Numbered from the stretch's first letter, positions 25,516 through 35,554 are shown. The stretch: DNA of 64,000 nucleotides from Bacillus sp. SM2101 (GCF_018588585.1 NZ_JAEUFG010000016.1:35280-99279); one strand, 5' to 3'. The notes: generated by a model not told the origin, from the letters alone. Numbers and translations are program-made.

Positions 25516-26415
25516 ATGAAGTTATGCAACATTCAACACGATTCTTATTATTTTCATGCTGCGGTCAATATTGGTTATGTGAAAGCGGGTGACCAAGGGT
25601 TGTTGATTGACGCAGGTCTCGATAAGAGTTCAATAAAAAAAGTAATTAAAGAGCTTGATAAAGAACAGTTACCTCTTACTCACCTATTTATTACTCATGC
25701 ACATGCGGACCACTTTGGAGGTGCTGCGCATTTACAAAAAACAAAAGACGTATTTACGATGGCTCCGCCACTTGAGGAGGCAGTTTTACGGTATCCTATT
25801 TTGGAGCCAATATATTTATTTCAAGGAAACCATCCTTTACCAGAAATGAGAAATAAGTTCTTGGAAGGTGAAGCTATCAGAATTGACCAAGTACTAAATG
25901 AAGGTAACCATGAAATAGATGCTTTTACGTTTGAATGTATCTCATTTCCAGGGCATAGTGAAAATCAAATGGGTATAAAAATCAATGAAATTTTATATTG
26001 CGGTGATGCTTATTTTAGTATAGAGCAGCTTCAAAAACATAAAATCCCTTATATTGTAGATTGCCAACATACAATAAATACATTAGAGAAGTGTTTGGGA
26101 ATTGATTGTTACGGGGCAGTACCTGGACACGGCGAATTTGAAACTTCTTTTCAACGGACTATTAGAGGCAATATCGTATACCACCATCAAATATTAGATT
26201 GGATGAGTGACTACTTTAAGTTGAAAGAAGCCGGTGTTAGTCATGAAGAATTAGTTAGAGATGCATGTGAGGCCTGGGAGGTTTCTTTGCCATTCGTATC
26301 ATCGTGGATGCTGTATCGTACAGCGATAACAGCGTACGCAACTAAGCTAGTAAAAGACGACTTAGTAGAGTTATCAATAAAAGATTTTGCGCTATCATTT
26401 AACTGGAAAAGCTAG
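25516..26415 (+). CDS. MBL-fold metallo-hydrolase
   Basis: 299 residues. Metal-binding motif FITHAHADHFGG (about residues 57-68) gives HxHxDH; the second-site residues appear as SFPGHSENQMG, YCGDAYF and GAVPGHGEFE. The domain is complete, so a hydrolase (glyoxalase-II-like or related) is expected; substrate unknown. C-terminal about 75 residues are helical (DWMSDYFKLKEAG), as in larger MBL hydrolases. Start behind GGGGGCGTACTACTAA, a weak site. A strong terminator follows at 26514. Confidence 0.85.
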   Translation: MKLCNIQHDSYYFHAAVNIGYVKAGDQGLLIDAGLDKSSIKKVIKELDKEQLPLTHLFITHAHADHFGGAAHLQKTKDVFTMAPPLEEAVLRYPILEPIYLFQGNHPLPEMRNKFLEGEAIRIDQVLNEGNHEIDAFTFECISFPGHSENQMGIKINEILYCGDAYFSIEQLQKHKIPYIVDCQHTINTLEKCLGIDCYGAVPGHGEFETSFQRTIRGNIVYHHQILDWMSDYFKLKEAGVSHEELVRDACEAWEVSLPFVSSWMLYRTAITAYATKLVKDDLVELSIKDFALSFNWKS

Positions 26416-26513
26416 AGAATGTTTGGACTAGCTTAATGCATCCAAAGTGCTGTATGTGCTCCGCCACTTGTTGTTTGCTGAAATTAACATTCTGTTTGTA
26501 AACAGTAGAAAGC

Positions 26514-26555
26514 AAAGTATTAGCTGTTATTTAATAATACAGCTAATACTTTTTT
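26514..26555 (+). terminator. Rho-independent terminator of the MBL gene
   Basis: AAAGTATTAGCTGT / ACAGCTAATACTTT with an 11-base loop, ending in six T. Confidence 0.9.
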
Positions 26556-26885
26556 ATGATGTGATAAGTATTGTTGCTTTTATTTGCGTTACTTTTTCTG
26601 CTTGTCTCTTTTTGAAATATATTAAATGGACCTTGTAATATATGAGAATAGACGCCACGACTAGATTTGTAGGGGGGTATCTTTGTACGAGGCTAGTAGT
26701 GCGAAATCAACCTTTGAAAGACAGGAACATGTAAGAAAACGATCTATTGACTACAAAAAAAGTCCAATAACTATCGGACTCTAAGAGAGAGGTGTGTCTT
26801 AAATACCGTTCATATCAAATAAGATACATTATAAAGATGAGAAAAATATGTGACGATGATGGGAAATTGTGTGAATATTTGAAAT

Positions 26886-27045
26886 GGCTCCTTTTACAAA
26901 CTTTGTTGCTTTTGTTATAAAAAATGGACGGGGTGAAGAGCTTTTATAAAACCTCAATAAATGTAAAAGTAGATAAGGTGCCACGAAGCCTATGGTTATA
27001 CGTGCTTATCTATTAGAGGAAAAAGCTAGTCACGGAGAAAACTGC
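26886..27045 (+). repeat. MITE-like interspersed repeat, copy F (160 bp)
   Basis: Begins GGCTCCTTTTACAAACTTTG, contains AAGGTGCCACGAAGCCTATG and TATACGTGCTTATC, and ends GGAGAAAACTGC. It lies in the gene-free stretch 26556-27134, where nothing else is seen except a weak hairpin AGTCC / GGACT at 26761-26780. Confidence 0.6.
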
Positions 27046-27134
27046 TTTAACAAAGGCATTAAGCAGAACTATGCAGTGTAATACAATAACAAAATACTTA
27101 GTAAGTGATAAATATCGTCCGCAAATATGTCTAA

Positions 27135-27434
27135 CTAGTTGTCGGTTTGAACATCTATTTTTAACCCCTCAGCACTTGCGGGCCCTTTTAGAATAATTCG
27201 TAGGATTTGTTTAGACATATGTTCAGGTGAGGGATAAGGTTCTTCTTTTAGCCACCAAGTGAGAACACCTATAAAAGCTGAACTAGCAAAGTGAAGAAGC
27301 AGTTCTTCAGGAAGGAGTAGGTCATTTTTTTCCATACCAAGCTCCGTTAAATTGTCTTTGAATTTGTTGCTTTTAGCTGGATCAAACTTAAGAAAGTCTC
27401 TCCAATTAATTTTCGTGTTCTGGAAAGAAATCAT
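27135..27434 (-). pseudogene. C-terminal remnant of a TetR-family regulator
   Basis: About 100 residues end with LLLHFASSAFIGVLTWWLKEEPYPSPEHMSKQI and ILKGP, the helix 8-9 ligand/dimer region of many Bacillus TetR regulators. The N-terminal helix-turn-helix is absent: the open frame upstream of the first Met (to about 27490) shows no TetR sequence. No ribosome site. It is therefore a truncated regulator that cannot bind DNA; the genes it once controlled are not identifiable, though the nearby DUF421 gene and the lost upstream part are candidates. Confidence 0.75.
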
Positions 27435-27609
27435 TTGATCATGGCTTAGGTATATTAGGTTGGAGTGGAGTAGTGAGTTTGATGTTGATGTTTGTAGCTG
27501 TTTTGAAGTGGAAAAATGGAATAAATGAAGCAGGTAGTCAGTTGAGTATAGACAGTCAAAATTGAACAGAAAGTACTTGTTTTAAGTTGCCTAATAGAAA
27601 GGAGAGGCA

Positions 27610-28284
27610 TTAATACTTCTGAACGTGTAATCCCTCTCCTTCTTTCCATTCTGCGTATAGTATTTCTGAATACTTTGTTGCACCGTGAACTTGAATTTGC
27701 CCTTGAAGCCACTTTGTATCGAAGCCAACCTCCTCTAAATTTTCCCATAGCACTTCCCCGTCACTAATTAGTGTGTTTGAAAGTACAACATTTTCTTTAG
27801 ATAAATTCATATCACCACGTGTGGGAGCTGCATATTTGGATTTTTTAAGCACGTTAACAGTTCCATCTGTTTCTAGTAATGCGTATTCAACTTCCCGAAT
27901 AGAGAATGCATCCTTTGTTCGTAGAAGGTGCTGTAATTGATTAATATCAAGTTTATTTTTCTTTAATTCATTGTAATTAATTTGTCCTTTGTTAATAACG
28001 ATTGATGGCTTACCTTCAAGAAAAGCTCTTGTTCTCTTCCATTTTTGAGTGATCATTTCCATCGTGTAAATTAATAACCCCCAAATTGCAACCGAATAAA
28101 TAATTTGCCCTAACCCTGTATTCTCATCAAATAGTGCGTTTCCAACTAATTCGCCGAGGACAAGTGCAGATATGAAATCAAAAGTTGTAATTTGAGTGAT
28201 TTGTGATTTCCCTAACATTTTTGTGACCAAAAATAACGCAATAAAGCCAAAAAAAATCTCGATTGTAATATGATAATAATCCAT
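27610..28284 (-). CDS. DUF421 membrane protein (YetF-like), stand-alone
   Basis: 224 residues from ATG 28284 behind AAAGGTGTGCATAAC. Three N-terminal helices (IEIFFGFIALFLVTKMLGKSQITQITTFDFISALVLGE split over residues 8-45 and beyond), then the soluble DUF421 core (VEYALLETDGTVNVLKK, DTKWLQGQI). Unlike the protein at 8830-9690 it has no DUF1657 extension. Members include B. subtilis YetF and YkjA; function unclear, some are spore membrane proteins. Its stop lies inside an AAGGAGAGG / CCTCTCCTT hairpin that may serve as terminator. Confidence 0.88.
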   Translation of the reverse strand: MDYYHITIEIFFGFIALFLVTKMLGKSQITQITTFDFISALVLGELVGNALFDENTGLGQIIYSVAIWGLLIYTMEMITQKWKRTRAFLEGKPSIVINKGQINYNELKKNKLDINQLQHLLRTKDAFSIREVEYALLETDGTVNVLKKSKYAAPTRGDMNLSKENVVLSNTLISDGEVLWENLEEVGFDTKWLQGQIQVHGATKYSEILYAEWKEGEGLHVQKY

Positions 28285-28705
28285 GTTATGCACACCTTTA
28301 TATATGAATCAAAAAATATGCTGCTTATAGTTAACTAGGTATTATGCAATTGCTATTAGTGGATATGTTTTTTAATAAATTTTGTTACTAACGTGACAAT
28401 ATTATAGCGGCAAAAAATGATTTGTTAGCTGTTTGACATCATTTTTATGTTAATGTTTAAGTACGAAAAATTACAATCAATGCAAAAATACTTTATAAAA
28501 AAAATATTTAATTGTAACTTCTTAAGTCAGAAACAGCGTTTCAAAATGACAAGGGTATGTACGAATGATTATTAAGAACGTCGCTCTGCTATTCCTATAA
28601 GTTCATTATTATGATGTACAGACAGGGATTTTTTATGATCTTTTCAAAGGCTTTATTTTGGAGTAGACGAATAGTAAGGCACTTTTTATTAATTTTATGA
28701 AAAGG

Positions 28706-29147
28706 AACAGGGAGATAAAGACATTAGACTCTAAACATAGAATTTCAAGCGTGTTAGATTGAAAATTACAGTATTAGATTGAAAATTACAGAATTGACCG
28801 ATAAAATGCCGGATTTGACCAGGAAATCACAGTATTTGACCCGAAAATGACAGTATTAGACCTATAAAATGCCGGATTTGACCAGGAAATCACGGTATTA
28901 GACCCATAAAATGCTGGATTTGACCCGAAAATGACAGTATTAGACCCATAAAATGCTGGATTTGACCCGAAAAACACAGAATTTGACCCGAAAATGACAG
29001 TATTAGACCGATAAAATGCCGGATTTGACCAGGAAATCACGGTATTTGACCCGAAAATGACAGTATTAGACCCATAAAATGCTGGATTTGACCCGAAAAA
29101 CACAGAATTTGACTTGTAAAACACCATATAAACAGGGAGATAAAGAC
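28706..29147. repeat. 21-bp tandem array flanked by 17-bp direct repeats
   Basis: About 18 units of 21 bp from roughly 28753 to 29126. They alternate types such as AAAATGACAGTATTAGACCC and AAAATGCYGGATTTGACC. The array is bounded by identical copies of AACAGGGAGATAAAGAC at 28706-28722 and 29131-29147. The minus strand has an open frame through the array (28786-29127), but it lacks a ribosome site and reads only a heptapeptide repeat, so I do not call it a gene. Confidence 0.85.
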
Positions 29148-29435
29148 TTTATCTGGTTCAATATGTTTAGGTGTTTATATTTATGTACGAAAATCAACCA
29201 GAAAATAGTCTTTATTAAATTTTCGTTAATTTACAATAATTAGTCCGAAAAATGAATTTGAGATGATTGTCGTCGTCATATCGAAGTTGGGTAGGAAAGA
29301 GTAGTCTAATCATATCATCATCGTCTAGAATTGCTGAACAAGAACTTGTAGTAATATTATAATATTGAAACGAATATATGTTCTTGTTATTGTGCTTATG
29401 ATAAAATATAAAGAAAATAAGGAGCAAAAAAGACT

Positions 29436-29912
29436 ATGGATAAAATTAATTGCATTGAGTTAAAACATTTTTCTGATGAATATTTGGAAACCCTATCTTC
29501 TTTTAAACTCCCTGAAGAACAAGTGAAATTTACTGCATTACCAAGTAAGGTTTTGGAGGTGACAGAAGGACAACATCGAATTATCATTGTTAATAATAAT
29601 GTACCTGTAGGTTTCTTTTTATTGCATTCAACTGAACGAGTAAGGGAGTATTCAGTTAATCCGAAAGCTATGTTGTTAACCGCATTATCTGTTGACCATG
29701 CACATCAAGGAAAAGGTTATGCCAAACATGGTATGATCGTCTTAAGCGATTTTGTTAAAGCTGAATTTCCTAATTGTAATGAAATTGTTTTAGCTGTGAA
29801 TCATAAAAATGTTCCTGCACAACAGCTGTATGCAACAGTAGGGTTTGAAGACACTGGCACGCGAAAAAGCGGTCCAATTGGGGAACAGTTTGTTATGAAA
29901 TTATCGCTGTGA
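29436..29912 (+). CDS. GNAT-family acetyltransferase
   Basis: 158 residues behind AATAAGGAGCAAAAAAGACT. The acetyl-CoA binding motif A is seen in LTALSVDHAHQGKGYAKHGM (about residues 86-105, Q/RxxGxG/A), followed by VNHKNVPAQQLYATVGFEDTG. N-terminal part IELKHFSDEYLETL. Acceptor unknown. Single gene; convergent with the minus-strand yjcF-G-H genes. Confidence 0.85.
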   Translation: MDKINCIELKHFSDEYLETLSSFKLPEEQVKFTALPSKVLEVTEGQHRIIIVNNNVPVGFFLLHSTERVREYSVNPKAMLLTALSVDHAHQGKGYAKHGMIVLSDFVKAEFPNCNEIVLAVNHKNVPAQQLYATVGFEDTGTRKSGPIGEQFVMKLSL

Positions 29913-30210
29913 AATACACCATTTGTTATAAAATGTTATTCAACAATTGCCGTATTTCTGTAATGGATCAAAGAGTTTTTTCAATGGTTTTAAATACTGA
30001 AAATAGATGGAATTTATTACCATAACTATAAAATAATAGGTGAAAATCATTATGATGAAAAATAGTAAAAAGGGAAAGTTTTTCTATTGTTGAAGCTTTA
30101 ACGAAAGTCGCATCCGAAGGAATTTTATATAATTTGGTTGGTTATTAAACATCGGTAACATAGTTAAAATCTAACCTGAAAACATCGCTTTTTGTAAGGA
30201 ATATCAATAA

Positions 30211-30243
30211 AAAAGCGCTAATAACCATTTCTCGTTATTAGCG
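30211..30243 (-). terminator. Terminator of the yjcFG genes
   Basis: CGCTAATAAC / GTTATTAGCG with an eight-base loop; six T follow shortly after the stem on the minus strand. It starts 25 bases past the yjcF-like stop. Confidence 0.85.
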
Positions 30244-30268
30244 TAATGTACATTGTATTTTATAGACA

Positions 30269-30694
30269 TTATGTTAATTGTTTGACCATCGTTACGTGAG
30301 GAATTCCTGCATCCATAAAAACTTCAGAGACTGTTTCATACCCAAGTTTTTTATAAAATTGTTCTGCATGGGTTTGAGAATTTAACTTTAATTTATCAAT
30401 TCCTTGATCAATGGCAAATTGTTCAATTTTGTCCATAATCATTTTTCCACTACCTTTTTTACGGCTAGTTGAAAGAACACAAATACGCTCTACTTTACCA
30501 GTGTTTTCTAATTCGCGAAAGCGACCCGCACCAATTGGTTGATTTTGATCATACAAAACAAAATGTGTTGCTTCATTTTCTAAGTTGTCTATTTCTTCTT
30601 CTTCAGAAACTTGTTGTTCTTCGATAAAGACCTGTCTGCGGACCAATAATGCATCGTTATATTCTTCGTTAGTAGTAGCTATTTTTACTTTCAA
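30269..30694 (-). CDS. yjcF: GNAT-family acetyltransferase YjcF
   Basis: 141 residues. VRRQVFIEEQQVSEEEEID at the N-terminus and ERICVLSTSRKKGSGKMIMDK (acetyl-CoA site) are typical of the YjcF/ElaA-like GNAT group; ends GIPHVTMVKQL. Substrate unknown. The start lies four bases after the stop of the yjcG-like gene, so the two are coupled; the order yjcF-yjcG-yjcH is as in B. subtilis. Confidence 0.88.
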   Translation of the reverse strand: MKVKIATTNEEYNDALLVRRQVFIEEQQVSEEEEIDNLENEATHFVLYDQNQPIGAGRFRELENTGKVERICVLSTSRKKGSGKMIMDKIEQFAIDQGIDKLKLNSQTHAEQFYKKLGYETVSEVFMDAGIPHVTMVKQLT

Positions 30695-30698
30695 TCAG

Positions 30699-31214
30699 TT
30701 AACAATCCTTTCCAAACTGAAATGTTTCATAAACAGTCCATTGTCCATTGTCTAATTGATATAATAAATGGAAACGGTCAATTTTTTCTTCGAAATTTAC
30801 ATTTGTCATTTTTAATCTACCAAAAACATCAGAATGTTCATCATTCGATAGTTTTTGTCCTATCGTAATATGAGGTACAAATGCATATTCAGGTTCGTCT
30901 GAAAATAAGCCAGAATGAAGCATTTCATTTAGATTTAATAATTCAGGTGTAGGGTTAACTTTTAAATAAATGACATTATTGACAGGTGAAAACGAGCTAA
31001 ATTTATACACGTGTAGATTAAACGGCTGAACTTTTTCAGTTATATCCTTTAATTGTTCAACCATCTCTTTCATATCGTTATCATCTGATTCAAATGACGC
31101 TTTAAGCGTAATATGTGGCGGAATAAGTGAATAATTAGGGTCATATCTCTTTCGGTATGAGTTCGCTTTATCTTGAAGTTGTTTTGAAGGGAATAATACA
31201 ATTCCGTATTTCAT
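30699..31214 (-). CDS. yjcG: 2H phosphoesterase superfamily protein YjcG
   Basis: 171 residues, the length of B. subtilis YjcG. The two catalytic HxT motifs are intact: [10 protein letters not shown] (about residues 33-42) and [10 protein letters not shown] (about 119-128). This fold cleaves or ligates 2',5'-phosphodiester or cyclic phosphate bonds, but the natural substrate of YjcG is not known. ATG 31214 behind AAAAGGAGCTGAAATC. Upstream of yjcF in the same operon. Confidence 0.92.
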   Translation of the reverse strand: MKYGIVLFPSKQLQDKANSYRKRYDPNYSLIPPHITLKASFESDDNDMKEMVEQLKDITEKVQPFNLHVYKFSSFSPVNNVIYLKVNPTPELLNLNEMLHSGLFSDEPEYAFVPHITIGQKLSNDEHSDVFGRLKMTNVNFEEKIDRFHLLYQLDNGQWTVYETFQFGKDC

Positions 31215-31424
31215 GATTTCAGCTCCTTTTCTTAAAATGGATTTCTTTAATTATACTCATCTTTTACACATATGTTTGTACATCGGCAGGCTCCGAAACA
31301 ATCAATTAGAAAAAATGCATTTACCTCTTTGACTACATGCTATTAAAATGTTTGAATATAATAATTTCTATTATAGCAAAATAAGTGAAAATTATATATA
31401 TTAGCTATTTAAAGAATTATCTTG

Positions 31425-32153
31425 TCACATAGACAGCATCATTTTAAGTGCGCGACTAAGATCAGGTTGCCAATAAGTCCACGTATGGTCCCCATCAAAT
31501 TCATCATAAAAGATCGGATAGGATTTCTTCTTCATCACGTCATGTAACTCTCTGTTCGGATATACAAAATCCTTTATTTTTCCATCGGTTGTCTTTACTT
31601 CTGTTTCTTGTTTTCCAATTACGTGATAAAGCTCCAATTGATGAGGATGTTTGAAATCTTTTACCTTATCAATTACATGGCTGTTCACATATGGGGACTG
31701 CATGATGATTTTTCCAAATGTATGTGGATATGTTAGTGCAGCTAACAAAGATACAGTTCCACCTAATGAATCACCTAATAGTATACGCCCCATACCCATA
31801 TTGAATGTTGGATATTCTTTATCAATATATGGTGTTAACTCATCTGCTAGAAAGCGTATATATTGCTGATGTTTTTGTCCATTTGGATGATACTTTTCTT
31901 TTCGGTCGATCACATCTTTATAAGGTATAGCTACTATAATCGTGTTATCTATTTGTTTTATAGAGAGTAGATGATCTGTCACTCTGGCAATTTTACCTAG
32001 ATTTAAGTAATCTTGGCCATCCTGTGCGATTAATACGTGATACTTATACAGTGGTGAAAAATTCGCAGGTTCATATATGAGAATTTGTACTTCTTCATTA
32101 AGGGCTTCACTCGTTAAAGTCACTTCTTTAATTTTGCCTTTTATACCGTTCAT
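31425..32153 (-). CDS. yjcH: Esterase-family protein YjcH
   Basis: 242 residues of the enterochelin-esterase-like alpha/beta-hydrolase type. ALNEEVQILIYEP at the start, YHVLIAQDGQDYL, nucleophile elbow LLGDSLGGTVSLL (Ser about residue 128), and a C-terminal DGDHTWTYW supplying His. It should hydrolyse an ester; substrate unknown. ATG 32153 follows TAGGAGGTTTATCAC. Separated from yjcG by 210 bases containing no gene. Confidence 0.88.
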   Translation of the reverse strand: MNGIKGKIKEVTLTSEALNEEVQILIYEPANFSPLYKYHVLIAQDGQDYLNLGKIARVTDHLLSIKQIDNTIIVAIPYKDVIDRKEKYHPNGQKHQQYIRFLADELTPYIDKEYPTFNMGMGRILLGDSLGGTVSLLAALTYPHTFGKIIMQSPYVNSHVIDKVKDFKHPHQLELYHVIGKQETEVKTTDGKIKDFVYPNRELHDVMKKKSYPIFYDEFDGDHTWTYWQPDLSRALKMMLSM

Positions 32154-32369
32154 GTGATAAACCTCCTACAGCTGTCATAGTACGTTAATATCATCAAATT
32201 GTACCATAAACAACGGTATAATGCTGTTAAAATGATAGGAGGATGTGATAGATCATAAATGACAGAATAAAGTTAAGGGAAGTAAAAAGGGAAGCGGAAG
32301 GGAACACCATCGGTATGCCCGCTTAATCGACATGTATATGACGGTGGGTAATTGAAGTAGTTGCTGTCA

Positions 32370-32909
32370 TTAATTGGCTTCTTTTAAATTAGTGGTATTT
32401 TGTAAATAACGATCAATGAGTGAATCTAAGTTTTTGATTTTTACTAGCGCCAGCTTTTTCTCGATTGTTCGATAGTGATGTTTACCATTTGGTTCTTCGT
32501 CAGCCTCATCAGCTAATTTTACAACCTGTTGTAAGCCATCTGTATTTAGCTTGCCTTCAGGAAGGTAAGAATCTGTGTGTAGCAACACTGCTAATGCAAT
32601 TTGCTTGGCATTCGTAGGTTTTTCTCCTAATCGGATTAATAGTTTATGTGCACGTTCAGCTCCTTTTATCGCATGTATATCATTTTGGCGATATTGCTCA
32701 AAGTCCCATTTGCCGTCTTGATACCACTCATAATGGCCGATATCGTGTAAGAGTGCTGCTTTTGTAGCTAAATCTACATCAACTTTATACTGTATTGCTA
32801 AATGAAAGGCATGGTAGGAGGTGGAAATTGCATGAGCAACTCCAGAACGATTAAGATATTTTTGAGCAATCGGATGTAAAAAAAGGTCTGTTAAGGTCAC
32901 TTCTCTCAT
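32370..32909 (-). CDS. HD-domain phosphohydrolase
   Basis: 179 residues. Metal-binding HD motif ALLHDIGHYEWY at about residues 47-58, upstream His in GVAHAISTSYHAF, and later ALAVLLHTDSYLPEG. Small stand-alone HD proteins of this sort are phosphohydrolases of unknown substrate. ATG 32909 behind GGAGGAGAGCACCT. Single gene. Confidence 0.8.
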   Translation of the reverse strand: MREVTLTDLFLHPIAQKYLNRSGVAHAISTSYHAFHLAIQYKVDVDLATKAALLHDIGHYEWYQDGKWDFEQYRQNDIHAIKGAERAHKLLIRLGEKPTNAKQIALAVLLHTDSYLPEGKLNTDGLQQVVKLADEADEEPNGKHHYRTIEKKLALVKIKNLDSLIDRYLQNTTNLKEAN

Positions 32910-33080
32910 AGGTGCTCTCCTCCATTCTATTGTAGTTTAATAAAAAAGTGTTTCTTTTTAGATTAACAAAAAAACAAGGTGATTGGAATAGTTCTTTTGT
33001 ATTAATTGTGGATTTTTACGGTGTTTTCACATTGTTTAGTCGCGTTGCACAATAGCCACTTATACATCTATTCTATTTTG

Positions 33081-33245
33081 GGTTTCTCGTAAATTTTGTT
33101 GTTGTCGTTCCTAAAATAACAGATAAAAACCTCGTTTTTCTCAAGAATCATAATTTTATAGAAGGAAAGATGCAATGCCCCGAACCTTAGTTGTATACAT
33201 GATTATTTTAATAGAGAAAAAACAACAATTTATACGAAAACAGCC
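33081..33245 (+). repeat. MITE-like interspersed repeat, copy G (165 bp), with further fragments beside it
   Basis: Begins GGTTTCTCGTAAATTTTGTTG, contains TTTTATAGAAGGAAAGATGC and CCTTAGTTGTATACATG, ends TATACGAAAACAGCC. Further pieces lie at 33014-33050 and 33338-33356 (AAAGTTTACGAAACGAGCC, an opposite end), so insertions appear nested here. Confidence 0.7.
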
Positions 33246-33363
33246 TATAAAAAAAGCAACAATTGATGTGAAAGCAGCCCCTAATTTAAAAGATAGAAGT
33301 TTTAGATAATGATGTTCATCTAAATAATGACAAAATACAAAGTTTACGAAACGAGCCTTATTT

Positions 33364-33567
33364 TCATTGTGAAACTGGGATTGCCGATAAAATATTTGCT
33401 AAATTAAAAGTTCGTTGTTCATGACGTAACAGACAATATGCTTTGACATAGCTCGGTGTTACTTGTTCAACCCGTAAAATCCTTTGTGTTATTTGACCAG
33501 ATTTAGACATGTATATGACTTCTATCGGTTGCTTTAGCTCTAAACATCTTAAAAATAATCGATACAA
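33364..33567 (-). CDS. Short WYL-like domain protein (67 aa)
   Basis: TTG start behind AAGGGGTTGTTACATC. The sequence LKQPIEVIYMSKSGQITQRILRVEQV and YVKAYCLLRHEQRTFNLANI reads like a minimal WYL domain: strand, the ligand-binding turn, then the R-rich strand before the end. WYL domains usually sit on transcription regulators and bind nucleotides or nucleic acid; this one has no HTH. Small stand-alone versions occur in Bacillaceae. Function unknown. Confidence 0.65.
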   Translation of the reverse strand: MYRLFLRCLELKQPIEVIYMSKSGQITQRILRVEQVTPSYVKAYCLLRHEQRTFNLANILSAIPVSQ

Positions 33568-33679
33568 GATGTAACAACCCCTTATAGATTAATAAACTGT
33601 TTTTAGATAAGATCTCAAAAAGCTTCTTTTCATATAGGAGAAAAAAACAGAAAATATGTTCTTTGTTACTTTATTATTG

Positions 33680-35554
33680 TCAATTTTCTGTCAATATATA
33701 ATTTGACAGTGCTATTAGTGGGAAAATTGTATTGTAGCTATGGTATTGGGTGTAAAATTGACCGGGTAAGCCGGTGCCTGTAAGATAAGTATGTTGGGTA
33801 GAAGAATAGTTATTTGTAGTTAAAAATTGTATTCCAGTTTGAATCGATCTTTCCATTTTTGAATTAGAAGTGAGCAATGCATCTAAAGCCCATGCAGTTT
33901 GAGAAGGTGTACTAAATTGCAAAGGTACGAATCGTTCGACTTCAGCACTGCGACAAGACTCTCCCCATCCACCATCATTATTTTGAATATTTTTAAGCCA
34001 ACGAATTGCCTTACGTATACAAGGGTGATTTGCTTGGATACCAACTGCCCTCAAACCTGTAACAGCAGCCCATGTGCCATAAATGTAACAAATACCCCAT
34101 TTCCCATACCAAGAGCCATTCTCTTCTTGATTGTTAATTAACCAATTCACAGCTTGTTTTACTTGTGGATGTTCTTCGTCATAGCCAGCGAAGTTTCCAA
34201 GATATTCAAGTGTACGTCCTGTTAAATCCGCTGTTGATGAGTCACGCAATGTAAAATTAGCGTTTTCGATCGGTAACGTAGCTAACCATTTTTGGTCAAC
34301 GTTTTTTTCAAATGATGGCCAGCCACCGTCATTATTTTGCATAGACAGAAGCCACTTCTGCCCTTTCGATAAAGCGACTTGAAAAGGATGTTGTGTTTGA
34401 GCCGTTGATGTGATGGCTCTTAGTGCTGCAGTTGTATCATCAATATCTGGAATAATCGTGTTTATATCTGAGAAACCCCAGCCTCCTGGTTCTGTATTGG
34501 GGTTGTGTACTGTCCAGTCTCCATATTTTTTGTGTTGACGGGATAGTAGGTATTCATTAGCACGATGTATCATTGAAACATCTGCACTTACTCCTGCTTT
34601 TTGGAGGGCATAACTTAATAAGGCTGTATCCCATACAGTTGAGGGTGAGTTTTGAATATGAACTTGGTCGTTAGCTGGGCAACTGAGAGATTTCAATCCT
34701 TTAATTGCTTTTTGGATAATCGGCGAATCTTTCGTGTATCCCAATGCTAAAAGTGCAAAAACCATGACGACAGTTGAGGTAGCGTAACTATACAAAGTCC
34801 CATTACTTTCAATTCTGTCTAGTAAAAACTTCTCAGCTTTTTTTAATCCTTGTTCATGGATATGTAGCGGATAGCTAGCAAGTTTTTTAAGCTGCGTTAA
34901 GAACTCATGTGAAAGTCTACTTTCTCTAATCCAGCTTTGTGTGAATAAAGAAGGAGGTGTGGTGAATAGATGACTTACATCTGGTGTACTATTAGAACGA
35001 AGTGAAAGGCGTTTGTTTCCACAAATAGCCATAGGAATAAAATGAATACGGGCATAATTACTAATTGAATAAATGCTAAGTGGCGAAAATTTTGGAAGCA
35101 TTAATATGGACATAGGAATGTAAAATGCTGTAGGCCAAGGATATTGGCCACATACAGAGAGAATAAACTTAGTTGTAAAATGAGCCTTAGTCAACCCACC
35201 TTGTGATTTAATGTATCGTTCTGCTTTCTTCATATTTGTATCACTTTTTTTCGCAGCTTTAGAGCATAATAAGGCGAAGTAACATTGAATGGTAGCAGAT
35301 AAATTTCCATCTTGCTCATCTTCATACAGCTTCCAAGTACCATTTTCACTTTGTATACTCAATAATCGATCTGCAAGTTTTGATATTAATGATTCATCAC
35401 CTATACCAAGGCAATGTAACAAAATAATAGTATAACAATCCGTTAATGGAGGACCTTCAAAGCAAAATCGCCAAGTCCCATCTGTATATTGTGTTTCATG
35501 GAGGTCATGCACCATAGTTGTAATTTCTTCACGAATTTCTTCGTTTGAAAACAA
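33680..35554 (-). CDS. sqhC: Sporulenol synthase / squalene-hopene cyclase family
   Basis: 624 residues, near the 632 of B. subtilis SqhC. The acid motif PDIDDTTAAL (about residue 369) provides the catalytic Asp. QW-type repeats are numerous: DGTWRFCFEGP, QSENGTWKLYE, QNNDGGWPSFE, NQEENGSWYGKWG and QNNDGGWGES. The enzyme cyclises a linear terpenoid (tetraprenyl-beta-curcumene to sporulenol in B. subtilis), giving spore lipids that protect from oxidation. Start: TTG 35554 with AAGGAG eight bases upstream; the GTG at 35563 lies within that site. The N-terminal domain is complete and no break is seen. Confidence 0.9.
   Translation of the reverse strand: MFSNEEIREEITTMVHDLHETQYTDGTWRFCFEGPPLTDCYTIILLHCLGIGDESLISKLADRLLSIQSENGTWKLYEDEQDGNLSATIQCYFALLCSKAAKKSDTNMKKAERYIKSQGGLTKAHFTTKFILSVCGQYPWPTAFYIPMSILMLPKFSPLSIYSISNYARIHFIPMAICGNKRLSLRSNSTPDVSHLFTTPPSLFTQSWIRESRLSHEFLTQLKKLASYPLHIHEQGLKKAEKFLLDRIESNGTLYSYATSTVVMVFALLALGYTKDSPIIQKAIKGLKSLSCPANDQVHIQNSPSTVWDTALLSYALQKAGVSADVSMIHRANEYLLSRQHKKYGDWTVHNPNTEPGGWGFSDINTIIPDIDDTTAALRAITSTAQTQHPFQVALSKGQKWLLSMQNNDGGWPSFEKNVDQKWLATLPIENANFTLRDSSTADLTGRTLEYLGNFAGYDEEHPQVKQAVNWLINNQEENGSWYGKWGICYIYGTWAAVTGLRAVGIQANHPCIRKAIRWLKNIQNNDGGWGESCRSAEVERFVPLQFSTPSQTAWALDALLTSNSKMERSIQTGIQFLTTNNYSSTQHTYLTGTGLPGQFYTQYHSYNTIFPLIALSNYILTEN

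Noticed and set aside
26447..26638. 63-codon frame after the MBL gene
   Set aside because: It runs through the terminator hairpin at 26514-26555 and has no ribosome site.
26668..26690. TAGGGGGGTATC resembling a CsoR operator
   Set aside because: The left half (TACC) is missing and no copper gene follows.
28786..29127. Minus-strand frame of 113 codons over the 21-bp array
   Set aside because: No ribosome site, no non-repetitive part; the array is better described as non-coding.
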